A stretch of 64,000 nt of DNA from Kaistia granuli DSM 23481 (lineage in GTDB: Bacteria; Pseudomonadota; Alphaproteobacteria; Rhizobiales; Kaistiaceae), in the NCBI RefSeq assembly GCF_000380505.1, contig NZ_AQYH01000006.1:124001-188000 (forward strand), written 5' to 3'. The notes beneath the pieces are model-generated. The model was not told where the DNA came from. It searched no databases and saw nothing but the letters and a program-made list of their open reading frames with translations. Positions 31,355 to 40,535 of this stretch are shown piece after piece; positions within the stretch are counted from its first letter, which is position 1, and each line of letters begins with the position of its first letter. Position numbers and translations under genes: made by a program.

Positions 31355-32227
31355 ATGACCAACACGACTTCCCCCATCGCAGTCACCGGACTGTCGGAAC
31401 TCGCCTCCCAATATCCCGTCGTGCTGAGCGACGTTTGGGGTGTCATCCACAATGGCGTGCATTCGTTTGCGCCGGCCTGCGAGGCGCTGCGGCGCTATCG
31501 CGCGCAAGGCGGCATCGTCGTCCTCATCACCAACGCGCCGCGCACCAACCAGTATATCATCGACCAGATGAACGGTCTCGGCGTCGGGTCGGATTGCTAT
31601 GACGGCATCGTCACCTCGGGCGACGTGACGCGCGGCCTGCTCGCGGCCCGCGGCGCCGCCAAGACCTTCCATGTCGGCAATGAGCGGGAAAAATCGCTCT
31701 ATGAAGGGCTGCCGCTGCAACTGGTCGGCGAAGACGAAGCCGAGCTGATCTCCTGCACGGGCCTGTTCGACGACAGTGTCGAGACGCCGGACGACTATGC
31801 CGGCCGCTTCGCCGCCTGGCGCAAGCGCGACCTGCCGATGATCTGCGCCAATCCCGACATCGTGGTCGAGCGCGGAGACCGCTTCGTCTGGTGCGCCGGC
31901 TCGCTGGCCGAGCGTTATACTGCACTGGGCGGCACCAGCTTCGTCGCCGGCAAGCCCAACGCTCCGATCTACGAGGCTGCCCTCGAAAAGGCGGCCGCCA
32001 TTCAGGGCAGCCCCGTCGCGAAGGACAAGGTGCTGGCGATCGGCGACGGCGCGCCGACCGATCTTCGGGGCGCCTGCCAGCAGGACCTCGACGTGTTATT
32101 CGTTACCGGTGGCATCCATTCGGAGAGCTTCGGCCCCGAAGCGTGTCCGGATACGGGTGCCGTGCATCGCTTCCTCGTCGACAACAAGCTCGCCGTTCGC
32201 GCCTTCATTCCTCATCTCGCATGGTGA
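31355..32227 (+). CDS. TIGR01459 family HAD-type hydrolase
   Basis: 290 residues of the HAD superfamily, class IIA (NagD-like), TIGR01459 subgroup found in alphaproteobacteria. HAD motif I is LSDVWGVIHNG (D-V-W rather than D-x-D, as in this subgroup), motif II is LITNAPRT, and motif III/IV are in KPNAPIY and AIGDGAPTDLRGA. It is probably a phosphatase of unknown substrate. The ATG at 31355 is chosen because everything upstream in frame lacks family match. It is 124 bp before ribF. Confidence 0.88.
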   Translation: MTNTTSPIAVTGLSELASQYPVVLSDVWGVIHNGVHSFAPACEALRRYRAQGGIVVLITNAPRTNQYIIDQMNGLGVGSDCYDGIVTSGDVTRGLLAARGAAKTFHVGNEREKSLYEGLPLQLVGEDEAELISCTGLFDDSVETPDDYAGRFAAWRKRDLPMICANPDIVVERGDRFVWCAGSLAERYTALGGTSFVAGKPNAPIYEAALEKAAAIQGSPVAKDKVLAIGDGAPTDLRGACQQDLDVLFVTGGIHSESFGPEACPDTGAVHRFLVDNKLAVRAFIPHLAW

Positions 32228-32351
32228 GTGGAGGTCGGGCGAACTTTTCGCCCGGAGTACCTGGAACTCCCGTCTTGACCCTGTCGGGGCGAGAGGCCAG
32301 TTTCCGGCCGCTGCCGCCGACGCCACGCCGGCCGGCTCAACTGGAGCCATC

Positions 32352-33389
32352 ATGACAAGCGCCACCGCGCACCTGCCGCCCGCCCGCATCCTGCCGCTCG
32401 ACGCCGTTCCGGCCGAGTTTCGCGGCGGGGCCGTGGCGATCGGCAATTTCGACGGCATGCATCGCGGCCATCAGGCCCTGCTGGAAGCGGCGCGCAGCGA
32501 AGGCAGCGCCCGCCAGGCTCCCGCGCTCCTCCTGACTTTCGAGCCGCATCCGCGCACCGTCTTCCGGCCGGACGTGCCGCTGTTCCGCCTCTCCACCGTC
32601 GAGGCCAAGGCCCGGCTGGCCGCCGCCTTCGGCCTGGACGGCATCGTCGTCGCCCGTTTCGACCGGGAATTCGCCAAGACCAGCGCCAACGACTTCGTCG
32701 ACGATATCCTGGTCGGCCGGCTCGGCATCACTGCCGCGATCATCGGTCACGATTTCCAATTCGGCCATGACCGGCTCGGTTCGCCCGCCTTTCTGGCGCA
32801 TCGGGGCACCGAGCACGGTTTCGCTCTCTCGGTGCTCGGCGCCGTCATCGACGATCACGGCACATCGTTCTCGTCCAGTCGCGTGCGGCAGAGCCTCGAA
32901 CAGGGCGCCATCGAACGAGCCAATTCCGAGCTCGGCTACCGCTGGTTCGTGATGGGAACCGTCCAGCACGGCGACAAGCGCGGGCGCGAGCTTGGCTATC
33001 CAACGGCCAATGTGCGCCTCCCCGCCGATTGCGGGCTGGCGCTCGGCATCTACGCGGTGACGCTCACCCGCGCCGACGGCACCACGCATGCCGCGGTCGC
33101 AAGCTATGGCCGTCGCCCGACCTTCGACAACGGCGCCGTGCTGCTGGAGGTGCATGTGTTCGACTTCGCGGACACGCTCTATGACGAGCAGGTCGTCGTC
33201 ACGTTCCATAGTTTTCTGCGCGGCGAAGAGCGGTTCGCCTCCATCGAGGCGCTGATCGCACAGATGGATCGGGATTCCGACGCGGCCCGCCGGATTCTCG
33301 CCGAAACGGGGCCAGGCACCTCGCTGGACCAGCGACTGGCCACGATCGCGCCATCCGCCGATGTTGCCCCAGCCCTGCCCATCCGCTAG
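32352..33389 (+). CDS. ribF: bifunctional riboflavin kinase / FAD synthetase
   Basis: 345 residues. The N-terminal FAD synthetase domain has GNFDGMHRGHQAL (nucleotidyltransferase HxGH) and the FSSSRVR motif. The C-terminal riboflavin kinase domain has GRELGYPTANV and GIYAVTL. Converts riboflavin to FMN, then FAD. The ATG at 32352 begins the family match. It is followed after 105 bp by a lipoprotein gene. No FMN riboswitch is seen upstream. Confidence 0.95.
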   Translation: MTSATAHLPPARILPLDAVPAEFRGGAVAIGNFDGMHRGHQALLEAARSEGSARQAPALLLTFEPHPRTVFRPDVPLFRLSTVEAKARLAAAFGLDGIVVARFDREFAKTSANDFVDDILVGRLGITAAIIGHDFQFGHDRLGSPAFLAHRGTEHGFALSVLGAVIDDHGTSFSSSRVRQSLEQGAIERANSELGYRWFVMGTVQHGDKRGRELGYPTANVRLPADCGLALGIYAVTLTRADGTTHAAVASYGRRPTFDNGAVLLEVHVFDFADTLYDEQVVVTFHSFLRGEERFASIEALIAQMDRDSDAARRILAETGPGTSLDQRLATIAPSADVAPALPIR

Positions 33390-33494
33390 AAGGACGCGCT
33401 TGACCGTGCCGGAATTTTGCCCGCTTTTCTGCGTTTAACCGTGACACAGGCTAAGGTGTGCCGATTCGAGCGCGCCCAGGAGTGACCGATCGAC

Positions 33495-34097
33495 ATGTCC
33501 GCATCGACTGTTCAGCGTTTTCTGCTTCTGCCCGTTGGCGCCCTTATGGCGACCGCGCTCGCAGGATGTTCGGGGACCACCTATGGTACCGGCGTATCGC
33601 CTGAGAAGCAGACGCTGACGGACGTCATGAGCATCGCCAGCCTCGGCGGCGACGATCGGCCGCCGATCGACTACAAGCCGCGTGGCGGCATCGTCGTCCC
33701 GCCGAACAAGAGCCTGCCGCCGCCGACAGCGACGGCATCGGCGGCCGGCGAGATGAACTGGCCCAAGGATCCGGACGTCGCCAAGCGCAAGCAGCGCGAG
33801 AACGATGCGGTCGCTCCGAACAGCGAGGGCGCGCCGAACCTCAAGCTGGCGCCGGGCCAGACAACTTTCAGCCGCCGCGAGGAAGAGTATTCCGAAGCCC
33901 GGCGCGCCGAAGGCAAGAAGGCCTGGGACGCGTTGCACAAGGGCAAGGGCGGCTCCTTCGACGCCCAAGGCAACGCGACGCGCAAATACCTGACCGAGCC
34001 GCCGGTCGCCTATCGCGCCGCCGATCCGAACGCACCGATGACCGAGCCCCCGAAGACGAAGAAGAAGTTCGACGTCAGCAAGCTCTGGCCGTTCTAG
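33495..34097 (+). CDS. predicted lipoprotein of unknown function
   Basis: 200 residues with a lipoprotein signal: hydrophobic segment then LAGC with lipidated Cys25. The mature part is polar, proline-rich and probably disordered (PPNKSLPPPTATASAAGE), followed by charged helical segments (RREEEYSEARRAEGKK) and FDVSKLWPF at the very end. No domain recognised. Proteins of this layout occur next to ribF-ileS regions in related genomes. A strong terminator follows. Confidence 0.8.
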   Translation: MSASTVQRFLLLPVGALMATALAGCSGTTYGTGVSPEKQTLTDVMSIASLGGDDRPPIDYKPRGGIVVPPNKSLPPPTATASAAGEMNWPKDPDVAKRKQRENDAVAPNSEGAPNLKLAPGQTTFSRREEEYSEARRAEGKKAWDALHKGKGGSFDAQGNATRKYLTEPPVAYRAADPNAPMTEPPKTKKKFDVSKLWPF

Positions 34098-34121
34098 GCC
34101 TTTCACGGATCATCCAGTCAA

Positions 34122-34150
34122 GCGGGCGCCTCGGGCGCCCGTTTTGTTTT
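34122..34150 (+). terminator. intrinsic terminator
   Basis: CGGGCGCC, a 2-base loop and GGGCGCCCG, then TTTTGTTTTG. It lies 25 bp after the lipoprotein stop codon and ends the HAD-ribF-lipoprotein run. Confidence 0.9.
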
Positions 34151-34207
34151 GAGCGCCGATACCTCGTTCTCAGCCCGTGAACCGGCATCCCCTTCACCAG
34201 AGGCACG

Positions 34208-34900
34208 CTAGCGTACGATCACGCGCGCGCCGACATCGACGCGGTCGTAGAGATCGACAACATCCTCGTTGCGCATCCGGAAGCACCCTGAAGAGACCGC
34301 CTTGCCGATCGTCCAGGGCTCGTTCGAGCCGTGGATTCGATAGAGCGTCGAGCCGAGATAGAGCGCCCGCGCACCGAGCGGGTTGTCCGGGCCGCCCTCC
34401 ATGCGCACCGGCAGGCCCGGCCTGCGCTTGCGCATCTCGGAAGGCGGTACCCAGCTCGGCCACTCCGCCTTGCGCGTGACGCTGTGGGTGCCGACCCAGT
34501 CGAACCCCGCCTTGCCGACACCGACGCCGTAGCGGCGCGCCGTTCCGTCCGCTTCGACCAGGTAGAGATAGCGGGACGACGTGTCGATCACGATCGTGCC
34601 CGGAGACTCGGCTCCGGCATAGTCGACCACCGTCGGCAGGAAGGCCGGGTCGAATTCCCGTCGCGCCTTACGTGCCTTGGGCTGTACCGCTCGAGGCACC
34701 AGCCCGACGCTGCGCTCCGCAGGCCGCGCCCGGCGGAGCGAGCGGTCGTCCCCGCGCTGCCGCATCGGCGGAGCGTCCCGATACCCCTCCTCAAGCAGCA
34801 CCGGCGGCCGTGGCGTATAGCGATCATCGGCGACGGCCGCGACCGTCAGTCCGGGCAGGATCATGAAGATCAGAGCGACAAGCTGCAGCGGGCTTCGCAT
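34208..34900 (-). CDS. L,D-transpeptidase (YkuD family) 1
   Basis: 230 residues with a signal peptide (LQLVALIFMILPGLTVAA). The YkuD catalytic site is intact: IHGSNEPWTIGKAVSSGCFRM, with the nucleophile in S-S-G-C-F-R. A basic, proline-rich linker separates signal peptide and domain. It forms 3-3 peptidoglycan cross-links or attaches proteins to the wall in the periplasm. The ATG at 34900 is used because the signal peptide begins there. A paralogue is at 42535-43155. Confidence 0.9.
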   Translation of the reverse strand: MRSPLQLVALIFMILPGLTVAAVADDRYTPRPPVLLEEGYRDAPPMRQRGDDRSLRRARPAERSVGLVPRAVQPKARKARREFDPAFLPTVVDYAGAESPGTIVIDTSSRYLYLVEADGTARRYGVGVGKAGFDWVGTHSVTRKAEWPSWVPPSEMRKRRPGLPVRMEGGPDNPLGARALYLGSTLYRIHGSNEPWTIGKAVSSGCFRMRNEDVVDLYDRVDVGARVIVR

Positions 34901-35175
34901 GGAACGATCCGGATCGGGTCCGCATCGGAGCGACGCGGAGTTGCATAGCCCGGTCTTGCGACCGGACAGGCCCGCGCCGCGCGAGCGCGGCGCCAGCCGT
35001 TCCCGGACGCTAGATACCGCCGGCAAAGGAAACATGAACAAGCGGCGGGCGTCTGCCCGGATGGTGAACGAAGTCCTATGCCGGCATGCCGCACGACGAG
35101 GCCTTGCCCTTCCCATCTCGATGCCGCTACATATGGGAACAAAGCACGAACTTCCACACGATCCGCGAGTGCCTC

Positions 35176-35820
35176 ATGCCCCTTCCCGATGGACTTGTTG
35201 CCGGCGATGACGGACTGGCGCGCTGCTGGTGGTCCAGCAGCACCGAGATGTATCAAGCCTATCATGACAAGGAATGGGGGCGGCCGGTCACGGACGACCG
35301 CCGCCTGTTCGAGAAGCTGTGCCTCGAAGGCTTTCAGTCGGGCCTGTCTTGGCTGACCATCCTGAAGAAGCGGGAAAATTTCCGCCAGGCCTTCGCCGGC
35401 TTCGATCCCGAGAAGGTCGCGCGCTTCGACGAGACGGATATAGCGAGACTTCTCGCCGATACCGGGATCGTTCGCCATCGCGGCAAGATCGTCTCGACGA
35501 TCAACAATGCCAGGCGAGCGCTCGAATTGATCGAAAGCGAAGGCTCGATCGCCGCCTATGTGTGGAGCTTCGAGCCGCCGGCGAGCGAACGCCCGGCACG
35601 GTTCGACAAGGCGAGCCTCGCTGCCAACAGCACCTCACCGACCTCGGTGCGATTGTCCAAGGATCTCAAACGACGCGGCTGGAGCTTTGTCGGGCCGACG
35701 ACGGTCTATGCCTTCATGCAGGCGATGGGGCTCGTCAACGATCACCTCGACGGCTGCCACTGCCGGACCGAAGCCACGCAGCTCCGCCAGCGGCTGACGC
35801 CGCCCGGCAGGTCAGGTTAG
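35176..35820 (+). CDS. tag: DNA-3-methyladenine glycosylase I
   Basis: 214 residues, slightly longer than E. coli Tag (187). RCWWSSSTEMYQAYHDKEWG has the N-terminal zinc cysteine and the YHDxEWG motif; QSGLSWLTILKKRE is the lesion-recognition helix, and NDHLDGCHCR supplies the last zinc ligands. Base-excision repair of 3-methyladenine. The ATG at 35176 is chosen over an upstream frame extension at 35086, which lacks similarity. Confidence 0.94.
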   Translation: MPLPDGLVAGDDGLARCWWSSSTEMYQAYHDKEWGRPVTDDRRLFEKLCLEGFQSGLSWLTILKKRENFRQAFAGFDPEKVARFDETDIARLLADTGIVRHRGKIVSTINNARRALELIESEGSIAAYVWSFEPPASERPARFDKASLAANSTSPTSVRLSKDLKRRGWSFVGPTTVYAFMQAMGLVNDHLDGCHCRTEATQLRQRLTPPGRSG

Positions 35821-35821
35821 C

Positions 35822-35980
35822 TCAGTAGCTGCCGTAGGAGCGCCGGCCGCGGCGGTCGAGATCGCGCTGGATCATTTCGAGATCGATCAGATCCCCAGCC
35901 TGCGCGAGCTGCGCGGCTTCCGGATCGTAGTTGACATATTCGGACCAGCTGCGACGCAACTTCTTCAGGGACTTAAACAT
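35822..35980 (-). CDS. DUF3563 family small protein
   Basis: 52 residues: a short basic N-terminus (FKSLKKLRRSW) and an acidic helix with LAQAGDLIDLEMIQRDLD, matching DUF3563. Function unknown. The ATG at 35980 is preferred because AGGAGAG lies at proper spacing from it; the nearby ATG at 35986 is too close. It ends only 1 bp from tag (convergent). Upstream are three copies of GCAATGCA in AT-rich DNA. Confidence 0.72.
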   Translation of the reverse strand: MFKSLKKLRRSWSEYVNYDPEAAQLAQAGDLIDLEMIQRDLDRRGRRSYGSY

Positions 35981-36031
35981 CGGCATCTCTCCTGTTCGAA
36001 GATGATGACGCAAAGGTAAGCTGATTTCTTC

Positions 36032-36067
36032 GCAATGCAAAATTTCTTATTGCAATGCAGCAATGCA
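36032..36067. repeat. three GCAATGCA repeats
   Basis: GCAATGCA occurs at 36032-36039, 36052-36059 and 36060-36067. The word is itself almost palindromic. It lies 50-90 bp upstream of the DUF3563 gene in a locally AT-rich stretch and could be a regulatory site. Confidence 0.45.
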
Positions 36068-36075
36068 GGGAACGC

Positions 36076-36117
36076 ATGACATCCGACATCGCCGCGTCAC
36101 GCGGCGATGCCTGTCAT
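36076..36117 (-). terminator. hairpin after hisG, possible terminator
   Basis: A perfect 10-bp inner stem (CATCGCCGCG, loop TCA, CGCGGCGATG) is flanked by outer ATGACA/TGTCAT. There is no T-run, so this would be a processing or stabilising structure rather than a classical intrinsic terminator. Confidence 0.4.
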
Positions 36118-36144
36118 AGATCCCCTGTCCTCGATCGCAGCCGA

Positions 36145-37131
36145 TCAGGCCGAGGCGCGGCCGTCGATCCGCCCCAGCAGATGCTCCGCCAGGGGGCTCG
36201 TCGCTGAAAATACCGTCTCGAGACGGGTGACGCCGACCGTGCGCGCGCCGGCTCCGGTCCGCAGCCACTCGGCACAGGCATAGACCTTCGAGGCCGGGCA
36301 ATGCAGGAGGAGCTGGCCAGCAGGCAGACCGAACGGCGTCGTCGCGCCGAAGCGGTCGGCGGCGACCTTGGCCGCACCTTCCGGATCGACAACGTCGGCG
36401 CGGATCTCGCGCAGCGAGCGGCCGGCGGCCTCCGCCTCGATCCGGTCGATGATGGTGCGCAGAGCGCCGCGCGCAGCCCCGCTCCAGGTCGCAGACAGGC
36501 TAGCGACCAGATGCGCCTCGGATTGCAGGATGATGCCGTCGCCGACGACCTTGAGCGCGTTGGCGGTCAGCGTCGAGCCGGTCGAGGTGATGTCGACGAT
36601 CAGGTCGGCGGCCCCGGATGCCGGCGCTCCCTCCGTCGCGCCGAGGCTCTCGACAATGCGGTAGTCGGCAATGCCATGCTGCGTGAAGAAGCGCCGAGTC
36701 AGGTTGACGTATTTGGTCGCGACCGTGAGCCAGCGGCCGTGACGGGCGCGGAAATCGGCGGCGACGTCGTCAAGGTCCGCCATGCAGCGGACATCGATCC
36801 AGGCCTCGGGCACCGCGACCACGACATCGGCATGGCCGAAGCCGAGCGGCAGCACGAGATCCAGTCGCTGGGCGAAGTCGGAGACCTCCTCCTCGACGAG
36901 ATCGCGGCCTGTGATGCCGAGATGGACCGATCCGGCCGCCAGCTCGCGGGTGATCTCGGACGCCGACAGGAAGGCGACCTCGACGTCGGCGAGGCCGCCG
37001 ATGCGGCCGCGATAGCTGCGGGCGCTGCCCTGCTGCACCACCGGAAGCCCGGCGCGGGCGAAGAAGGCGTTGGCATTTTCCTGCAGCCGGCCCTTGGAGG
37101 GGACGGCGAGAACGAGCGGAGCGTCGGTCAT
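36145..37131 (-). CDS. hisG: ATP phosphoribosyltransferase, catalytic subunit
   Basis: First step of histidine synthesis: PRPP and ATP give phosphoribosyl-ATP. 328 residues. [11 protein letters not shown] and the PRPP-binding [18 protein letters not shown] are present. This is longer than the short-form HisG (about 210-230 residues) that normally works with HisZ, yet a hisZ gene is directly upstream; the extra length includes a C-terminal region of about 90 residues. It overlaps hisZ by 4 bp. Confidence 0.94.
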   Translation of the reverse strand: MTDAPLVLAVPSKGRLQENANAFFARAGLPVVQQGSARSYRGRIGGLADVEVAFLSASEITRELAAGSVHLGITGRDLVEEEVSDFAQRLDLVLPLGFGHADVVVAVPEAWIDVRCMADLDDVAADFRARHGRWLTVATKYVNLTRRFFTQHGIADYRIVESLGATEGAPASGAADLIVDITSTGSTLTANALKVVGDGIILQSEAHLVASLSATWSGAARGALRTIIDRIEAEAAGRSLREIRADVVDPEGAAKVAADRFGATTPFGLPAGQLLLHCPASKVYACAEWLRTGAGARTVGVTRLETVFSATSPLAEHLLGRIDGRASA

Positions 37132-38249
37132 GCCGTTACTTCCTTCACGCGATCGAGCCAGAGGGCGAAGCCGACGGCAGGCACCGTCGACTTGGCGCCG
37201 AGCAGCGGCATCAGCCGGTCATAGCGACCGCCGCCAACGACCTGCTGGCCGGCCGGCAGCGCCTTGTCATAGATCTCGAATACGAAGCCCGAATAATAAT
37301 CGAGCCGGCGGCCGAAATCGGCGGCGAAATCGAGCCGCTCCAGATCAATGCCGCGCCGAGCGAGGCCATCGGCGCGTTTCTCGAAGCCGTCGATAGAGGC
37401 ATCCATGCCGAGCTTCTCGTCGGCCGAAAGGGCCTTCAGATCCTCGAGCACGGCGGCAGGCTTGCCGACGATGCGCAGGAACCGGCCGAGTACCGCCTGG
37501 GCGCGGTCATCGAGACCACCGCCGGCGGCGAGCGCCGACTGCTCGAGAAAGCGATCGGCGATCTCGCCGGCCGAACGGCCACCAACGGCGCGAATGCCGG
37601 CGATCGACAGCAGGTCCTCGACGATCCGGTGCGCGGCGTCGTGGTCGGTGCCGTCGAGCGCGGCGAGGAAGCCTGCATGCGCCGGCGCCTCGGCGGACTT
37701 GCCACCGGACAGACGCTCGATCGTCGCATCGAGCCGGGCGCGATCGCCGAAGGCGCGCGACAGCCGGCGCTTCCAGACGGCGGCGATGCCCAGCTGATCG
37801 ATGACGGCGGAAAACAGCATGGAATCGCCGATCCGCACGATCGGCTCGTCGAGGCCGTAGAGCCGCACCGCGTCGAGCGCCAGCGCCAGCACGTCGGCAT
37901 CGGCCGTGATCCGGTCGGTGCGGCCGAGGGATTCGATGCCGGCCTGCAGGAACTCTCCGTTCACACCGCCCGGACGCTGCCGGAACACCGGCCCCAGATA
38001 GGCGTAGTCGGCGGTGCGGTGCGCGTCGCCGGTGGCGATGTGCTGCAAGCAGACCGGAATGGTGAATTCCGGCCGCAGGCACTGCTCGCGTCCGTCGGCG
38101 CTCGTCGTCAGATAGAGTCGGCGGCGTAGGTCTTCGCCCGCCACGTCGAGGAAGACGTCAGCGTCGGAGACGATCGGCGGTTCGACGAAGCGGTAGCCCG
38201 CCTCGGAAAGAAGAACGCGCAGTTGCGTCGTATCGACCATTTCCGTCAC
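37128..38249 (-). CDS. hisZ: ATP phosphoribosyltransferase regulatory subunit
   Basis: 373 residues, a catalytically dead HisRS paralogue that activates HisG. The HisRS-type core is recognisable ([21 protein letters not shown], matching class II motif 2, and [15 protein letters not shown]). A GTG start overlaps the stop of hisS by 4 bp (GTGA); an ATG three codons on is possible. Its position between hisS and hisG fits its dual ancestry and role. Confidence 0.93.
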   Translation of the reverse strand: MTEMVDTTQLRVLLSEAGYRFVEPPIVSDADVFLDVAGEDLRRRLYLTTSADGREQCLRPEFTIPVCLQHIATGDAHRTADYAYLGPVFRQRPGGVNGEFLQAGIESLGRTDRITADADVLALALDAVRLYGLDEPIVRIGDSMLFSAVIDQLGIAAVWKRRLSRAFGDRARLDATIERLSGGKSAEAPAHAGFLAALDGTDHDAAHRIVEDLLSIAGIRAVGGRSAGEIADRFLEQSALAAGGGLDDRAQAVLGRFLRIVGKPAAVLEDLKALSADEKLGMDASIDGFEKRADGLARRGIDLERLDFAADFGRRLDYYSGFVFEIYDKALPAGQQVVGGGRYDRLMPLLGAKSTVPAVGFALWLDRVKEVTA

Positions 38250-39736
38250 CCCGCTTGCCGCGCTAGGATCTCGCGCACCGCCGCGACCAGATCCGCCTCG
38301 GGTACCTCGACCTGGGCCGGACGTGCCTCGCGCCAGGTGGCGTTGTCGGTGATCTCCGCCGACAGCTGCTTGCCGAGCGCCAGATCCTTGACCTGGATGA
38401 CGCCCTTGGCCTTCTCGTCGCCGCCCTGGATGATCACACAGGGCGCGTTGCGCTTGTCGGCGTACTTCAGCTGCGCCTTCGGGCCGGAGCCGCCGAGATA
38501 GAGCTCGGCGCGGATGCCGGCATCGCGCAGGTCCTTGACCATCTTCTGGTACTCGCCGACGCGGTCGCGATCGAAGATCGTCACGACGACCGGGCCGATC
38601 TCGGCTTCCTCGGAAACCTTGCCGAGCGCCGTTAGCGCCGCCATCAGGCGGGAGACGCCGATCGAGAAGCCGGTGGCTGGGATCGACTCGCTACGGAAAC
38701 GCCCGACCAGCCCGTCATAGCGACCACCGCCACCGACCGAACCAAAACGGGCCGGCTCGCCCTTCTCGTTGACGGTCTCGAACAGCAGTTCCGCCTCAAA
38801 GACGGGGCCGGTGTAATATTCGAGGCCGCGCACGACCGAAGGATCGATCTTGATGCGGTCGGCATAGCCAGCCGCAGACGTGATTACGGCGATCTGGTCG
38901 AGTTCATTCAAACCCTCCACGCCGGACGGACCAAGTTCGATGTTCTGGCGGATGCTCTCGACCGTCGCCTCGTTGCCGACGCTCGACTGCGCCGCGACAT
39001 ATTTCATCACCGTGGCGACACCGGCCCCGTCGAGGCCCGCGCCCTTGGTGAAATCGCCGCTCTCGTCCTTGCGGCCTTCGCCGAGCAGGAGCTTCACGCC
39101 CTCGGGGCCGAACTTGTCGAGCTTGTCGATGGCGCGCAGAACCGTCAGCCGCTTGCCGGCGTTCTCCGGTCCGGCGAGGCCGATCGCTTCCATGACGCCA
39201 TCCAGAACCTTGCGGTTGTTGACACGGATCAGATAGTCGCCGCGCTGGATGCCGAGCGCTTCCAGCGTATCGGCCATCATCATGCACATCTCGGCGTCGG
39301 CGGCCGGCGAAGCGGCGCCCACCGTGTCGGCATCGAACTGCATGAACTGGCGGAAGCGGCCCGGGCCCGGCTTCTCGTTGCGGAAAACCCAGCCATTGCG
39401 ATAGCTGCGATAGGGCTTCGGCAGCTGGTCGTAGTTCTCGGCGACATAGCGGGCGAGCGGCGCCGTCAGGTCGTAGCGCAGGCTCAGCCACTGCTCGTCA
39501 TCGTCCTGGAACGAGAACACGCCCTCGTTCGGACGGTCCTGGTCCGGCAGGAACTTGCCGAGCGAGTCCGTGTATTCGATCAGCGGCGTCTCGACCGGCT
39601 CGAAGCCGTAGAGCTCATAGACGCCCCGAATCGTTGAGAGCATCCGGTCGGCGGTCTTGATCGCGCCGGCATGGCGATCGACGAGCCCGCGCGGCAGGCG
39701 CGCCCTCAGGGCGTTCGTCTTGTCTTTCTCGGCCAT
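38246..39736 (-). CDS. hisS: histidine-tRNA ligase
   Basis: 496 residues, class II synthetase. Motif 2 is [17 protein letters not shown]; histidine-binding [13 protein letters not shown] and motif 3 [11 protein letters not shown] follow, with the C-terminal anticodon-binding domain after about 400. First gene of hisS-hisZ-hisG, all coupled by 4-bp overlaps, so histidine charging and the first biosynthetic step are co-expressed. Three phased repeats lie 35-91 bp upstream. Confidence 0.96.
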   Translation of the reverse strand: MAEKDKTNALRARLPRGLVDRHAGAIKTADRMLSTIRGVYELYGFEPVETPLIEYTDSLGKFLPDQDRPNEGVFSFQDDDEQWLSLRYDLTAPLARYVAENYDQLPKPYRSYRNGWVFRNEKPGPGRFRQFMQFDADTVGAASPAADAEMCMMMADTLEALGIQRGDYLIRVNNRKVLDGVMEAIGLAGPENAGKRLTVLRAIDKLDKFGPEGVKLLLGEGRKDESGDFTKGAGLDGAGVATVMKYVAAQSSVGNEATVESIRQNIELGPSGVEGLNELDQIAVITSAAGYADRIKIDPSVVRGLEYYTGPVFEAELLFETVNEKGEPARFGSVGGGGRYDGLVGRFRSESIPATGFSIGVSRLMAALTALGKVSEEAEIGPVVVTIFDRDRVGEYQKMVKDLRDAGIRAELYLGGSGPKAQLKYADKRNAPCVIIQGGDEKAKGVIQVKDLALGKQLSAEITDNATWREARPAQVEVPEADLVAAVREILARQAG

Positions 39737-39770
39737 GTCCGTCGATCCCGTCTCTCGCGCGATACGTCCT

Positions 39771-39827
39771 GTACCGCATCAATTGGTACATTTCGTACCG
39801 CATTCAGCGGCGGTTTCGTACCGCATC
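39771..39827 (-). repeat. three phased direct repeats upstream of hisS
   Basis: GTACCGCAT occurs on the plus strand at 39771-39779, 39795-39803 and 39818-39826, with start-to-start distances of 24 and 23 bp, roughly two helical turns. The second and third copies share the longer TTTCGTACCGCAT. They lie in the leader or promoter of hisS and could be tandem binding sites for a regulator. Confidence 0.75.
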
Positions 39828-39868
39828 GACCATGAACGGGCAACCTCACCGGCCGATGACGAACGATG

Positions 39869-39896
39869 CAAAAAGGCCGCCCGAAGGCGGCCTTTC
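39869..39896 (-). terminator. terminator after doxX, possibly bidirectional
   Basis: A stem of GGCCGCC and GGCGGCC with loop CGAA, preceded by A5 and followed by TTT on the plus strand; on the minus strand it ends in TTTTT. It lies 24 bp after the DoxX stop codon. Confidence 0.85.
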
Positions 39897-39919
39897 CACA
39901 TCTTGCGGGATCGAAACGA

Positions 39920-40384
39920 TCAGACAGCGCGGCCGATCTTGGCGTCGACCGAGTACTGGTTGCCGCCCTTGAAGACGAAATAGAGTGCGGCGAAGAACCA
40001 GAGCGAGGCGAATTCGAAGCCGCCATTGGCCATGAAGAAGCCGTTGCCGATATGGACCGACAGCGTCGCGACGAGCAGCACGAAGGCCGCGACCAGCGCC
40101 GACGGACGGGTCAGGAAGCCGATCGCTAGGAACAGGCCGCCGAAGAACTCACCGAGGCCAGCGAGCGTCGCCAGCAGAACCGCCGGCTCGAGGCCGATCT
40201 GAGAAAAGAAGCCAGCCGTACCGGAAATGCCGCCGCCGCCGAACAGGCCGAACAGCTTCTGGGCGCCATGCGGCACCAGCCAGAAACCGACAACAAAGCG
40301 CAGCAGCGCCTCGAAAACCGGTGTTGCCGAATAAATCCCGCTAAAGGCGGGCACGATCAACTTCTGTGAAGTGGTATCGGACAT
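39920..40384 (-). CDS. DoxX family membrane protein
   Basis: 154 residues with four membrane helices and the DoxX pattern (FVVGFWLVPHGAQKLFG, LLATLAGLGEFFGGLFLAIG, then AALYFVFKGG). The family is widespread and its function unsettled; some members act in redox or thiol stress. GGAG lies 8 bp before the ATG. A short inverted repeat TCAGA-N4-TCTGA occurs 30-43 bp upstream of the start. Confidence 0.88.
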   Translation of the reverse strand: MSDTTSQKLIVPAFSGIYSATPVFEALLRFVVGFWLVPHGAQKLFGLFGGGGISGTAGFFSQIGLEPAVLLATLAGLGEFFGGLFLAIGFLTRPSALVAAFVLLVATLSVHIGNGFFMANGGFEFASLWFFAALYFVFKGGNQYSVDAKIGRAV

Positions 40385-40535
40385 TGAAATCTCCAGGCGC
40401 CATCATGGGCTGTTCAGATTGTTCTGATTTCAACATTACCGCATTACACAGGGCACCGAAACATAGCCACGACACGACACACCGTTCGCCTGAGGTAAAC
40501 AATTGCGTCGATCGGGCCGGATGGAAAATGCGATC

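Noticed and set aside
39737..39827. his-type attenuator leader peptide before hisS
   Set aside because: Small frames starting at ATGCGGTAC encode Arg/Tyr-containing peptides with no histidine run, and no terminator/antiterminator pair was found.
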